From Gordonia sp. OPL2 (lineage in GTDB: Bacteria; Actinomycetota; Actinomycetes; Mycobacteriales; Mycobacteriaceae), in contig NZ_RKME01000007.1 of assembly GCF_003797825.1 (NCBI RefSeq), forward strand, positions 171,970-235,969: a stretch of DNA of 64,000 nucleotides, written 5' to 3'. Below are positions 43,603 through 54,862 of the stretch, one piece after another. The position numbers and the translations under genes were made by a program. Each line of letters begins with the position of its first letter. Within the stretch, counting starts at the first letter, position 1. Below the pieces are notes generated by a model. The model saw only the letters and a list, made by a program, of their open reading frames with translations. It was not told where the DNA came from and did no database searches.

Positions 43603-46226
43603 CGGTCGATTCCTGCCGTCTCGTTGTGCTTGGCCCCTAACGATTCCTGCTGCTCGCCTGCATTCCGCTCTAATGATTCCCACAGCGCCGCGTATCTGCC
43701 CCCACGCTCGACCAGGTCGCCGTGACGTCCTTCTTCGACGATCCGCCCGCCGTCGAGCGCGACGACGGTGTCGGCATCGACAACGGTGTGCAGTCGGTGC
43801 GCGATCACCAACACTGTTCGATCGGCGGCCAGTCGACTCAGGCTCTGCTGCACCAGATACTCCGACTCGGGATCGGCGAAAGCAGTTGCCTCGTCGAGGA
43901 TGATCACCGGGGCGTCGGCAAGCAATGCACGCGCGATGGCGAGGCGTTGACGTTCACCGCCGGACAGCGCGGCATCGGGCCCGAGGACCGTGTCGTAGCC
44001 CCGCGGCATCCGTTCGATCCGGTCGTGGATGTTGGCGGAGCGAGCAGCTGCCTCGATACGTTCATGTGAGGCGTCGGGGACGGCGAGCGCGATGTTCTGC
44101 GCCACCGTTCCATGCACCAATCGGGTCTGCTGCAACACGAAACCGAGTTGCTGATACAGCTCATCGGACTCGAACGAGCGAATGTCACGGCCCCCGATAC
44201 GTATTGCACCGGAGTCGACATCGTGGAATCGGGCGAGCAACGCGGCAAGCGTCGACTTGCCTGACCCGGACGGTCCGACCAGCGCGGTGACGGTCCCCGG
44301 TTTCAGTCGCAGTGAGATGCCCCGGAGAACCGGACTGTCCGGGCGATAGCCGAAGGTCACGTTGTCGAAGGCGACCGCGCCGGCGGCGTCGTCGATGGTC
44401 TCGATCGGCTCTGTCGACAGCTCTGCGGCATCGATGGTCTCCTGGATGTCGCGAGCCGCGATCATGCCCGATCTGAGACTCTGCAGACCGAAGCTGATAC
44501 CCAGCAGCCGGGCCCCGAAGGTGGTGCCCAACAGGAGGAATGGCAGCAGGTCAACGGGATCCGCCCACCCCCACACCACGAAGAAGGTGCCGACCACCGC
44601 GATCAGCCACAGGAACGTGGTGGGCCGCGTCATCAGGTCCATCACGGTCTTGGCGGTGATGAACGGACGCTGCCAGTTGTTGAGGAACGAGAGGTAACCG
44701 TCGAGGTTGTGACGGAACCGCGAGGACATCACCCCGCCGAACGTCCGGATCACCGGCTGCGCTTCGAGATAGGCGGCGGCTTCGCCGTTCATTCGTTCGG
44801 CCCAGGTCTGCGCCAGGGGAATCTTGGGCCCTGACACCACCATCATCCGCGCCAACGTCACGATGTAGGCGAGCACCGGGATGAGCAGGAACAACGCGAT
44901 GCGCCAGTCGACGACGAAGAGATACACGAGCACCGCGACCGGTGCCACCACCGCCGCCACCGCGTCGGGCACCGCATGTGTCACCAGATAGTGCAGGGAG
45001 AGCGTGTTGTCCTGGACGAGTGTTTTGATACTGCCCGCATTGCGGTCGGTGAACCACCCCAGCGGGAGGTGAGACAGCTTGGCCAACAGTCGTTGCCGCA
45101 GGTCGCGGGAGAACGAACCGTCGACGGAATGCAGCCAGATCAGCAGCGCCGACTCCAGTAGGGTACCGACTCCCAGCAAGACGACGGCGACGATCCCCAA
45201 CAGCCACAGTTCCGACGAGTCGGCGCCGCCGAGGAGACGTCGCCCGAGTTCGACCAGCAGCAGATACGGGGCCAGCTGGATCAGTGTGACGATGGCCTGC
45301 AGTACGCCACCGGCAACGAGTGTGCGTTTCAGCGGTGCCAGCAACCGACCGGCGCCCGCGGCACGCCAGGTGCCCTGCGTCGGGAGGTCGCCCGTGGCGC
45401 TCGCTGCGATCACCGCCTCGGGTTCGTCGGCGACGATCTCCGGCTCGATCGTCTCGACGTCCGGCGCGGCGGCCTCGGCGTCGGGATCGCGCTCCTTACC
45501 CATCGCCTTGCCCTGCACCCAGTAGGCCTGTGCGTGGATCTCCGACTTGGGGAAGCCGAACTCTTTGATCCGCTTGCGCAGTTCTTTGAGCGACGCCGAC
45601 TCCGGTCCCAGCCACGCGTACCAGTTGGACCAGTCGCGCGTCTCGAGGGCTGCGGCGACCGACGCGGCATCGGCCCGTTTCACCCAGTGGATCCGCAGCC
45701 GCGGATGCTCGGCGAGAGGCAGGTCCCGATCGAGCGCATCGTGCTCTTCGAGGTACAACTCGATGGGCAGGTCGTCGGGAACGATGTCGATGATCGTGCG
45801 GATGGCCGGGATGGACGCCGAGTCGCCGATCAGCAAGTACCCCGATGGTCGATTCTCATCGGGAATCTCGAACGGCAACGAACTCATCGAGGTCATCTCG
45901 ATCGATGCGCCCACTTCGGCTTCTCTGGCCCATTGAGACGCAGGACCGGCGGGTTCGTGCAGAACGAAGTCGATGGCGAAATCGCCTGTCTCCGGATCGG
46001 CCTCGGCGAAGGTGTAGCCGCGTTGGAACTCTGTGCCCTTGTCATCCGGGAACCACGCCCGAATCCAGCTGGTCGGCCCGAACACCAGGTCGTCGAACAG
46101 GGTGTCCGAATGAAAATGCACGCGCACACAGTGCTCGGTGAGTTGCACCGACCCGGTCCTCGTCGCCGCGTGGTCGATCGCACCGTATGCGCGCATCACC
46201 GCGCCGGTGAATCCCCGTCCAGCCAT
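43599..46226 (-). CDS. irtA: siderophore ABC importer/reductase IrtA
   Basis: The product has 875 residues from the ATG at 46226, chosen for its GGAGGG site; the upstream frame begins in the promoter. Residues 1-260 are a siderophore-interacting (FAD-binding ferric reductase) domain: [14 protein letters not shown], the flavin motif [26 protein letters not shown] and a [14 protein letters not shown] segment. A linker rich in Asp/Glu/Ala follows, then six membrane helices and an ATPase domain with Walker A ([11 protein letters not shown]) and LSGGERQR. This SIP-ABC fusion is characteristic of IrtA (859 aa in M. tuberculosis), which reduces and imports mycobactin-bound iron. It forms an operon with irtB. 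Confidence 0.93.
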   Translation of the reverse strand: MAGRGFTGAVMRAYGAIDHAATRTGSVQLTEHCVRVHFHSDTLFDDLVFGPTSWIRAWFPDDKGTEFQRGYTFAEADPETGDFAIDFVLHEPAGPASQWAREAEVGASIEMTSMSSLPFEIPDENRPSGYLLIGDSASIPAIRTIIDIVPDDLPIELYLEEHDALDRDLPLAEHPRLRIHWVKRADAASVAAALETRDWSNWYAWLGPESASLKELRKRIKEFGFPKSEIHAQAYWVQGKAMGKERDPDAEAAAPDVETIEPEIVADEPEAVIAASATGDLPTQGTWRAAGAGRLLAPLKRTLVAGGVLQAIVTLIQLAPYLLLVELGRRLLGGADSSELWLLGIVAVVLLGVGTLLESALLIWLHSVDGSFSRDLRQRLLAKLSHLPLGWFTDRNAGSIKTLVQDNTLSLHYLVTHAVPDAVAAVVAPVAVLVYLFVVDWRIALFLLIPVLAYIVTLARMMVVSGPKIPLAQTWAERMNGEAAAYLEAQPVIRTFGGVMSSRFRHNLDGYLSFLNNWQRPFITAKTVMDLMTRPTTFLWLIAVVGTFFVVWGWADPVDLLPFLLLGTTFGARLLGISFGLQSLRSGMIAARDIQETIDAAELSTEPIETIDDAAGAVAFDNVTFGYRPDSPVLRGISLRLKPGTVTALVGPSGSGKSTLAALLARFHDVDSGAIRIGGRDIRSFESDELYQQLGFVLQQTRLVHGTVAQNIALAVPDASHERIEAAARSANIHDRIERMPRGYDTVLGPDAALSGGERQRLAIARALLADAPVIILDEATAFADPESEYLVQQSLSRLAADRTVLVIAHRLHTVVDADTVVALDGGRIVEEGRHGDLVERGGRYAALWESLERNAGEQQESLGAKHNETAGIDR

Positions 46227-46324
46227 CTGCACCCTCCGGTCTCGCTCCGGAGTGGCTTCGCGGTGTCTGATCAACACACGCACGTGCTCGTCACACGCAC
46301 CACAGAAGCCACCCCTGGTCGAGA

Positions 46325-46343
46325 TCAGGTTAGTGCGGCCTAA
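46325..46343. promoter_or_regulatory. IdeR/DtxR-like iron box upstream of irtA
   Basis: The 19-mer at 46325-46343 matches the IdeR consensus TTAGGTTAGGCTAACCTAA at 13 of 19 positions, including AGGTTAG in the left half and CCTAA in the right. It lies about 100 bases upstream of irtA, in its promoter region, and predicts repression by iron-loaded IdeR. Confidence 0.65.
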
Positions 46344-46392
46344 GTAACCGGGGATAGTCCCTGATCTGGTGACTCCGGTCGGTAAAGCCGCT

Positions 46393-46443
46393 CGCAGGTG
46401 TAGTCAAACGTCTCTCTCTGCGAGACGATCTACTACACCTGCG
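46393..46443 (-). terminator. nested hairpin after the extradiol dioxygenase gene
   Basis: Outer arms cgcaggtgtagt (46393-46404) and actacacctgcg (46432-46443) pair perfectly over 12 bp. Inside the 27-base loop a 6-bp stem forms between cgtctc (46409-46414) and gagacg (46422-46427). The structure begins 22 bases after the dioxygenase stop at 46465 and insulates the iron-uptake operon from it. Confidence 0.8.
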
Positions 46444-46464
46444 GGCGGCCTGGGTGGTCAGTAG

Positions 46465-47553
46465 TCAGGCAGGCGCACCCGCCACAGCCCGCGACTCATC
46501 GATCGCAACAGGAGTGCCGTCGACGGCGGCCTCGACCGGAGCCGGCTCGGCACCGGGTCCGAAGTGGGCGAACTGCTCGATGTGCTGGTCGAGCGACAGT
46601 GGGCTCGGGGTTCCGTAGGTGAAGTAGGTCTCCCACGGGAGCTTCGCGCCGCCGACAGCGAGGCCGGTGTCGATGTCGGACATCTGCCACGTCTTGGTCT
46701 CGGCGTCGGGGTCGAGGTGCAGGTAACCTGCCTCGCCGAAGAGTTCGATACGGTTGCCGCCGGGTTCGAAGACGTACAGGAACTGGCCCTGCGTGATGCC
46801 GTGGACGTCCGGCCCCGCCTCGATCTGGATGTCGTAGTCGCGGAACATCTCTGCCGCGTCGACGTTGTGTTGCCCGGTGCCGTAGTAGAACGCGACGTGG
46901 TGCAGTTTGCCGCGCCCGCCGGTCATGTCGCGCATGCAGGCGACCTCGTGGCCGAGGATGTTGGAACTCATCCACGCACCGATCTCCACCTCACCGTCGA
47001 CGACACGTTCGGTGGTGCGGAAGCCCAGATGCCGCTCGAACTCGTTCTTGGTCGCGGACACGTCCGACGACATGAGGTTCAGATGGTCGATCCGCTTGAC
47101 CGGGATGCCCGACAACGGCTTCTTCGACGGCCGTGACAGGATCTTGCTGCGCAATTCTTCTGGTGCAACGTACTTTTCGGCCTCCCACAGCAACGAGAGG
47201 TTGTGCCCGTCGGTGGACCGGTACTCGAAGGTCTTACCGAAGCCGAAGTGATCCTCCGTCCAGCCGCCGTCGACGTTGCCGTCCTTCAGCGATGCGACCC
47301 GACGTTCCAGCGCCTCGGGCGAACTCGTCCGAAGCGCCGCATGTCCCATGCCGGCCTCGGCCGACTCGGTGACCTTCAGGCTCCACTGATACGGGTCCTC
47401 GTAGCCACGCAGATACACCGACTGCCCTTCGCGGTGGGTCACATACATGCCGAGGAACCGGGTGAAGAAGTCCTCGGTCTCCTGCGGCTTCGGGCTGAAC
47501 AGCTCGACACGCGCCAGGTGGGCGATCTCGAAACGGGTGGGGTTCTCGCTCAT
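46465..47553 (-). CDS. type I extradiol (catechol 2,3-) dioxygenase, likely alkylcatechol-cleaving
   Basis: The 362-residue product, starting at the ATG at 47553 (AGGAG site), is a two-domain VOC-fold dioxygenase. Predicted Fe(II) ligands are His157 (RIDHLNL), His218 or His219 (KLHHVAFYY) and Glu270 (GGNRIELFGE), giving the 2-His-1-carboxylate triad. It would open the ring of (alkyl)catechols to 2-hydroxymuconic semialdehydes. It is longer than XylE-type enzymes (about 305 aa) because of a C-terminal tail of about 50 residues. It stands alone on the minus strand but diverges from the lower-pathway operon, and both starts share a Crp/GlxR-like site. In Rhodococcus a comparable enzyme (AphC) serves alkylphenol degradation. 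Confidence 0.88.
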   Translation of the reverse strand: MSENPTRFEIAHLARVELFSPKPQETEDFFTRFLGMYVTHREGQSVYLRGYEDPYQWSLKVTESAEAGMGHAALRTSSPEALERRVASLKDGNVDGGWTEDHFGFGKTFEYRSTDGHNLSLLWEAEKYVAPEELRSKILSRPSKKPLSGIPVKRIDHLNLMSSDVSATKNEFERHLGFRTTERVVDGEVEIGAWMSSNILGHEVACMRDMTGGRGKLHHVAFYYGTGQHNVDAAEMFRDYDIQIEAGPDVHGITQGQFLYVFEPGGNRIELFGEAGYLHLDPDAETKTWQMSDIDTGLAVGGAKLPWETYFTYGTPSPLSLDQHIEQFAHFGPGAEPAPVEAAVDGTPVAIDESRAVAGAPA

Positions 47554-47633
47554 CGGTGCTCCTGAACTCAATCGTCCGGCACCCGGGTTCCGGGGCCGCT
47601 CCATCGGTGGATGACCCGAGCATGCCGCTTCGC

Positions 47634-47649
47634 TGTGACCGCAGTCACG
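47634..47649. promoter_or_regulatory. Crp/GlxR-type site TGTGA-N6-TCACg
   Basis: The 16-mer TGTGACCGCAGTCACG (47634-47649) matches the actinobacterial Crp/GlxR consensus TGTGA-N6-TCACA in nine of ten defined bases. It sits between the divergent dioxygenase (start 47553) and acylating acetaldehyde dehydrogenase (start 47780) genes, suggesting cAMP-dependent catabolite control of both. Confidence 0.6.
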
Positions 47650-47776
47650 CATGTTCGAGATGGCCGAACACACCCCTCCGACGACGCGCCGGTATCCGGA
47701 CTGCCCGGTAGAGGCCCCGATCATCCGGCGAATCTTCGTACGGTCGGGCGAACGCGACAGCGAGTGGAGGAGATGA

Positions 47777-49700
<1,924 letters not shown>

Positions 49701-49704
<4 letters not shown>

Positions 49705-51170
49705 CCACATCGACCACACCGATCGAGGTCCGACATCTCATCGGTGATCAGTGGAAGCAGTCGTCCGACGGGGCGACGTTCCAGACACGCGATCCGCACG
49801 ACGGGACGCTGCTCGGGACCGTTGCGCAGGGGACCGCCGACGACGGCGCGGAGGCGATCTCTGTTGCGCGTCACGCGTTCGACGAGGGAGCCTGGCCGCA
49901 GATGGCCCCGAAGGAACGCGCGAAGATCCTGCATCAGGTGGCCGATGCGGTCGACGAGCATCGGGAAGAGCTGGCGCTGTTGGAGACCCGCGACGGCGGG
50001 AAGACCATCACCCAGTCGCTGCATGCCGAGATCCCCCGAGTGGCGCACAATCTGCGGTTCTTCGCCGACTATGTGTCGATGGCGGCCAATGAGGCCTACC
50101 CCGATGGCGACCTGCTGTCGTACGTCCTCTATCCGCCCGCTGGTGTCGTGTCTGCCATCAGCCCGTGGAACGCTCCGCTCATGCTGGCCACCTGGAAGAT
50201 CGCTCCCGCGTTGGCCTTCGGCAACACAGTGGTCCTCAAACCGGCGCCACAAACCCCACTCACCGCGAACCGGTTCGCCGAGATCGCCCTCGCCGCCGGC
50301 CTGCCGCCTGGTGTGCTGAACGTGGTGCACGGATTCGGCGGAGAGGCGGTGGCGGGGCCACTCACCTCGGACCCACGCGTGGATCGCATCACCTTCACCG
50401 GATCGAGCGCCACCGGCGTCAAGATCCTGCAGGCCGCCGCCGCCAACCACACCCCGGTGTCGGCAGAGATGGGCGGCAAGTCCGCCAACATCGTGTTCGA
50501 CGACGCGGACCTCGATGTCGCCGTGCCGATGTCACTGCGCGCCATCTTCGGCGGCAACGGACAGGTCTGTCTGTCGGGCACACGCCTCCTCGTCCAGAAC
50601 TCGATCCGGGAGGAGTTCCTCGAGCGGTTCGCCGACGAGGCACGCAAACTCGTCGTCGGCGACCCGAAGGACCCGGCCACCTTCATGGGTCCGCTCATCG
50701 AGCAGCGCCATCTCGAGAAGGTCCACGGCTACGTCGAACTCGCGCAGGAAGAGGGCGGCAAGGTCATCACCGGCGGCGAACGACTCACCGGCGGCGACCA
50801 CATGAACGGTTTCTACTATCCACCGACCATCATCACCGGACTCGACAACCAGTCGCGCACGGCCCGCGAGGAGATCTTCGGGCCTGTGGAGACCGTGATC
50901 GGATTCGACACCGAGGACGAGGCTCTGCGTATCGCCAATGATTCCCCCTACGGCCTCGCCGGAATCCTGTTCACCGAGAACCTCAATCGCGCGCACCGGT
51001 TGGCCGCTCGGTGGAAGGCCGGGACGGTCTGGATCAACACCTTTTTCGAACGTGACCTGCGCCTGCCGTTCGGCGGCGAGGGAATCAGCGGACTGGGTCG
51101 TGAAGGCGGACAATACTCGCGCGAGTTCTTCACCGAACCCCGCGCGGTGACGATCCGGCTGCACCGGTGA
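49701..51170 (+). CDS. aldehyde dehydrogenase, probably 2-hydroxymuconic-semialdehyde dehydrogenase
   Basis: The 489-residue product has the ALDH essentials: Asn157 in SPWNAPLML, Glu256 in SAEMGGKSA, Cys290 in GNGQVCLSGTR and EEIFGPVETVI. Its start overlaps the aldolase stop by 4 bases. In meta-cleavage clusters this position is taken by the NAD+-dependent dehydrogenase that turns 2-hydroxymuconic semialdehyde into 2-hydroxymuconate (4-oxalocrotonate), feeding the tautomerase-decarboxylase branch whose genes also lie in this window. No meta-cleavage hydrolase gene is seen, which supports the dehydrogenase branch. Confidence 0.88.
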
Positions 51171-51934
51171 GCGAGCTTCCGATGCCGTCACAGGAGACAT
51201 GTGTCGTCGTCGGCGCGACCGGTGCGATGGGTTCGACGATCACCGAGCGCCTCGCCGGACGGGGGTATCGGGTCGTCGCCGTCGCTCGCGGCGCCGACGA
51301 TCTGGACAAGCTCGCCACATCGAGCGACCGGATCGTGCCATGCGTCGCCGACATCGCGTCCGACGACGCGGTCGAGACCATCCGGGGCCGACTCGACGGT
51401 CCGGTCCGGATGGCCTTGTTCGCGGCCGGCCTGCCTGTGCGCGGATCAGTAGACTCCATCGAGCCGTCCGCCCTGGCACTGGCCGCCGACATCAAGGTGT
51501 CGGGCACGGTGCGCCTCCTACATGCTGTGCGTGATCATCTCCGGGTCGGCTCGAGCTTCATCGCGATCGCCGGTTCGCTCGGGTGGGAACCAGGCCCGCT
51601 CGACGCCGGGCCGGGCACGGCCAACGCCGCCCTGTTCAATCTCATGCGACAGATCAGCAGGCTGTACGGGCCAAAAGGTGTGTGCGCCCACACGATCGCA
51701 CCTGGGCCCATCGACACCCCGCGGCTGCGCTCACTCGTTGAGACCCAGGCGGCCGAGACCGGACGTGACGTCGCCGACGTGTGGGCCGGCTATCTTGCGA
51801 AGACGTCGCTGGGGCGCCTGCCAACACTCGACGAGATCGCGTGGCTGGTCGACATGCTGCTCGCACCCGAGGCCGCCGTTCTGCACGGCGCCGTCGTGGC
51901 TGCCGATGGCGGCGTGCGGCACTCGATCATCTGA
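51167..51934 (+). CDS. SDR-family protein lacking the catalytic Tyr-x3-Lys
   Basis: The 255-residue product has a GTG start overlapping the previous stop. The Rossmann cofactor motif is intact (VVVGATGAMGSTITERLAG), as are an FAAGLPVRG (NAG-like) segment and the C-terminal AADGG. Where classical SDRs have Ser then Tyr-x3-Lys, this one reads AGSLGWEPGPLDAGPGTANAALFNL: the usual Tyr and Lys are replaced (Gly and Asn by simple alignment). It may be a catalytically altered dehydrogenase, an isomerase-like SDR, or a binding protein. Coupling to the pathway operon suggests a role in handling an alkyl-substituted intermediate. Confidence 0.82.
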   Translation: MSELPMPSQETCVVVGATGAMGSTITERLAGRGYRVVAVARGADDLDKLATSSDRIVPCVADIASDDAVETIRGRLDGPVRMALFAAGLPVRGSVDSIEPSALALAADIKVSGTVRLLHAVRDHLRVGSSFIAIAGSLGWEPGPLDAGPGTANAALFNLMRQISRLYGPKGVCAHTIAPGPIDTPRLRSLVETQAAETGRDVADVWAGYLAKTSLGRLPTLDEIAWLVDMLLAPEAAVLHGAVVAADGGVRHSII

Positions 51935-51947
51935 CCCCGGAGGAATC

Positions 51948-52364
51948 ATGCCCGTCGCACACTTCCATCTCCCGCGCGACCGATACACATCCGAACAGGA
52001 GCGCCGACTCGTCGTCGACGCGAGCATTATCTATGCGCGAGTGCTGGATTCACCGATCGAGCGGGTGCGCGCGTTTGTCGTTCACTACGAGCCCTCGGCC
52101 GTCGCCGTCGGGGGCGAACTCGTCGCCGACGGAGCGGCCGTGTCCCCCTATTTCACCGCCATCGTGCTTACCGGGCGACCGGTCGAGCAGCGCCAGGAAC
52201 TGCTTGCGCAGTTCACCGACCTTCTCGTCGATGCTCTCGGTGTCGAGAAAGCTCATGTCCGCGGTCAGATCGTCGAGGTGGCGCCAGAGAACTGGGCGAT
52301 CGGGGGCATACCAGCTGCCGCCGTGCGATCGGCGGAGATCGGTGCGCGGGCGGGTGCTAGCTGA
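51948..52364 (+). CDS. tautomerase-superfamily protein (long, 138 aa)
   Basis: The start at 51948 (GGAGG-AAT spacing) gives Met-Pro, so the catalytic N-terminal proline PVAHFHLP is exposed after methionine removal. At 138 residues it is the double-length type (cis-CaaD/MSAD-like, two fused beta-alpha-beta units) rather than the 60-70-residue 4-oxalocrotonate tautomerase also present in the window. It lies last in the mhpF-aldolase-dehydrogenase-SDR operon. It could tautomerise an alkylated 2-hydroxymuconate or act on a dienol side product; this is inferred. Confidence 0.82.
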   Translation: MPVAHFHLPRDRYTSEQERRLVVDASIIYARVLDSPIERVRAFVVHYEPSAVAVGGELVADGAAVSPYFTAIVLTGRPVEQRQELLAQFTDLLVDALGVEKAHVRGQIVEVAPENWAIGGIPAAAVRSAEIGARAGAS

Positions 52365-52476
52365 GTGTTCGGGGTGAGGTCGCGGGTCTCGTGGCCTCGA
52401 TACTGCTCGGGCCCGCACGCTCGCTCGCCCCTACTCGGCCAGCAGGAGGAGAGCCTCTCGGGCGGACCAGCACCGG

Positions 52477-53508
52477 TCACCGAGCGGCCACCGCGGCAAC
52501 GGTGAACTCCTCCCGAAAGATTCGGCGTGGTGCCATCCGACGCCGCTTCAACGACTTCACCGCGGCCTCGATCATGGCCGGCGGACCACACAGGAACGCG
52601 CTCAGCCCCTTGCAGCTGCTGAAGTCGGCCAGGACGACGTCGGTGACCAGACCCGTCGCGCCCGTCCACGTCTCCTCGCTGAGCGCAGGCCGGTAGTGAA
52701 AGTGATCGTGGCGTGCGGCAAGGTCGGTGAAGAACTCGACGTCGTAGAGGTCCTCCTGACGTCGCCCACCGTGATAGAGGAACATCTCGGGGACCAGGTC
52801 GTTGTCGAGGGCATGTCGCACAATCGATTTCAATGGAGCGAGTCCCGTGCCGCCACCGACCAGGATGGCCGGCTCCGATTGTGGATGCACGATGTGGAAC
52901 TGACCGAGAGGTCCACGGAGATCGATGCGGTCCCCCACCGACAGTGAGCCGAAGATCCATCCTTCGGTCGCCAGACCACCGGGAGAGAGCTTCACATGGA
53001 ACTCGAGGCACCGACGTTCGCTGGGTGGATTGGCCATCGAATACTGTCTACCCACAGCGGCTCCGGGAACGAGGAGTTCGCAGTACTGGCCGGCGTTGAA
53101 GGTCATCTCCTCGTCGAGTTCGACGACGAGCCGGCGGGTACCGGCGGCGATGTCCGACAGTTCGATCACCTCACCGACGAAGTCCCGCAATGGATGGTGC
53201 GGAACACCGTCGTCGACCGCGCCGGTCGGCTCGACGACGAGATCGGAACACGGTTTGGCCATGCAGGCCAGGGCGAGTCCTCCGGCGCGTTCGGTCGCTG
53301 TCAGGGTGTACTCAGGCGAGTCACCGTGATCGACCGATCCGGACAGAACCTTGAGCTTGCACGTACCGCAGGTGCCCTGCGTGCACGAATGCGGAATCCA
53401 GGCGTTGGCGCGCAGCGCGGCGTCGAGGATCGATTGGTCCTCGCCGACCTCGAGGACCGCGTCCGCGCCCGTGATCTCGACCCGATGGCACATTCGGGTG
53501 GCCGTCAC
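52477..53508 (-). CDS. gcoB: three-domain ferredoxin reductase for the CYP255A P450 (GcoB/AgcB type)
   Basis: The 343-residue product carries an N-terminal plant-type [2Fe-2S] domain (Cys42, Cys47, Cys50, Cys82 in CTQGTCGTC and LACMAKP), then an FAD domain (RQYSMANPP, 154-162) and an NAD(P)H domain (VGGGTGLAP, 217-225; FLCGPPAMIEA). This fused ferredoxin-FNR layout matches GcoB, the single-protein reductase of guaiacol O-demethylase, and differs from usual P450 systems with separate ferredoxin and reductase. It begins one base after the P450 stop. It delivers electrons from NADH to the CYP255A haem. Confidence 0.9.
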   Translation of the reverse strand: MTATRMCHRVEITGADAVLEVGEDQSILDAALRANAWIPHSCTQGTCGTCKLKVLSGSVDHGDSPEYTLTATERAGGLALACMAKPCSDLVVEPTGAVDDGVPHHPLRDFVGEVIELSDIAAGTRRLVVELDEEMTFNAGQYCELLVPGAAVGRQYSMANPPSERRCLEFHVKLSPGGLATEGWIFGSLSVGDRIDLRGPLGQFHIVHPQSEPAILVGGGTGLAPLKSIVRHALDNDLVPEMFLYHGGRRQEDLYDVEFFTDLAARHDHFHYRPALSEETWTGATGLVTDVVLADFSSCKGLSAFLCGPPAMIEAAVKSLKRRRMAPRRIFREEFTVAAVAAR

Positions 53509-53509
53509 C

Positions 53510-54736
53510 TCACACCTCCCAGGTGACGTGCAGCTCGGTGGGTCCGCGGAATCCCCAGCCCCAGAAGTTCACCTCGTGGGCGGGATCGAGCTCGATGTTC
53601 GGGATGGTCTCGAACAGCTCCTCGAGCGCGATGCGGACGACTGCACTGGCGAAATAGGTTCCGGCGCAGGCGTGCACGCCGCCACCGAAGGTCATGTTGG
53701 GGATGACGGCACGATCGAGATCGTAGCTGGTGGGTGCGTCGTACGCGCTTTCGTCGTTGTTCGCCGACCCGTACGACAGCATCACGAGCGAGCCGGCCGG
53801 TAACGTGACGTCGCCGACGGTGACCTCGCTGGTGGACAGCTTGACTGCCGCCGACCAGATCGGCGCCACCCAGCGCATCCCCTCGCCGACAGCGCGCGGA
53901 ATCAGCGCCGGATCGTCGATGACCCGTTCCAATTGTTCTGGCCTGCTGAACAAGCCGGCCAGTGTCGTGCCCATCGCGTGCCCCGGTTCCTGCATCGCGC
54001 CCAGCAGGAACACGTAGAGGTTGGGGTAGATGACCGATCGGTCGCGGGTCTGTCCCTCCGGCATGCCGTCGTGGAGCCAGTGGGAGATCGCCGTGTGATC
54101 GGGATGTGTGATCCAGTGGTCGATCTTCGGGTCGAGGTGCGCGATGATCTCGGCCTTGGCCTCGTCTCCCGGGATGAAGCCGTCCGGGTTGGCGAACTCG
54201 CCGTCTGGGGTCATGTCGGCGTTGGTGAACGAGACGCTGAGTTTGTGGAACCAGTCCCGCAAGGTGTCGGTGCTGACGTCGTCGAGCCCGAGCAGATCTC
54301 CGAGCGACCGGACGCTGACCGGTTCGAAGTACTCGGCCACGATGTCGGCGCTACCGTTCTCCTCGATGGCTGCCAGCCGCTCGCGGGCGAACGGCCGGAC
54401 CAGGTCGTCGATGTAGCCGTCGACGGCCGAGGGCTGCAGGTGAGGCTCCACCATCCCCCGCAGGTCGCGGTGCTGGGGACCGTTCGTGTTGAGGATCGCG
54501 CCCTCGCCGAATGTCCGGCCTCCCGCCGGTGAGATGACCGCGGGCCAGTTCGCCGAGTCCTTGGATATCTCCATGCACAGGTCGCGCGTGGAGACGATGT
54601 GCAGGCCCAACTGCGGGATGTAGGCGATCGGGGCCTCGGCCCGGAGCCGCTGGTAGATCTGATGCGGATCGTTCTCCAGCTGTTCCATCGTGATGTCCTC
54701 GACCCATGCGGGAGTCAGAGATTGTGCAGTGGTCAT
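53510..54736 (-). CDS. gcoA: cytochrome P450 of the CYP255A family, (alkyl)guaiacol O-demethylase
   Basis: The 408-residue product closely follows the GcoA sequence as I recall it: [52 protein letters not shown] and [15 protein letters not shown] ends. The haem ligand is Cys357 in [10 protein letters not shown], the ExxR pair is in EGMRW, and the I-helix has MQEPGH with no acid-alcohol pair, a known GcoA trait. The substrate-cage phenylalanines are kept (Phe76, Phe170, Phe396). GcoA Thr296 is Ala297 here, which should leave room for a para-alkyl or aldehyde group, so 4-alkylguaiacols (AgcA-type activity) are plausible substrates besides guaiacol. The product would be a catechol plus formaldehyde. 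Confidence 0.93.
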   Translation of the reverse strand: MTTAQSLTPAWVEDITMEQLENDPHQIYQRLRAEAPIAYIPQLGLHIVSTRDLCMEISKDSANWPAVISPAGGRTFGEGAILNTNGPQHRDLRGMVEPHLQPSAVDGYIDDLVRPFARERLAAIEENGSADIVAEYFEPVSVRSLGDLLGLDDVSTDTLRDWFHKLSVSFTNADMTPDGEFANPDGFIPGDEAKAEIIAHLDPKIDHWITHPDHTAISHWLHDGMPEGQTRDRSVIYPNLYVFLLGAMQEPGHAMGTTLAGLFSRPEQLERVIDDPALIPRAVGEGMRWVAPIWSAAVKLSTSEVTVGDVTLPAGSLVMLSYGSANNDESAYDAPTSYDLDRAVIPNMTFGGGVHACAGTYFASAVVRIALEELFETIPNIELDPAHEVNFWGWGFRGPTELHVTWEV

Positions 54737-54820
54737 GGCTTTCTCCATTCGGATATGCGGGATCGCGGCCGGAAACGGCGGGCAGGCGGTCCGGCGATGA
54801 CGTCGGCCAGGCTTGATCAA

Positions 54821-54840
54821 CCCTGTGATCTGGAACACTA
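54821..54840. promoter_or_regulatory. conserved 20-bp motif upstream of AraC gene A
   Basis: The sequence ccctgtgatctggaacacta (54821-54840) matches 17 of 20 bases with a motif upstream of the second AraC gene (60780-60799), each ending exactly 22 bases before the ATG. It is either the shared promoter/operator of the two regulators or a leader kept after gene duplication. Confidence 0.6.
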
Positions 54841-54862
54841 TGTCCAGGCGGAGGGAGTGAGA

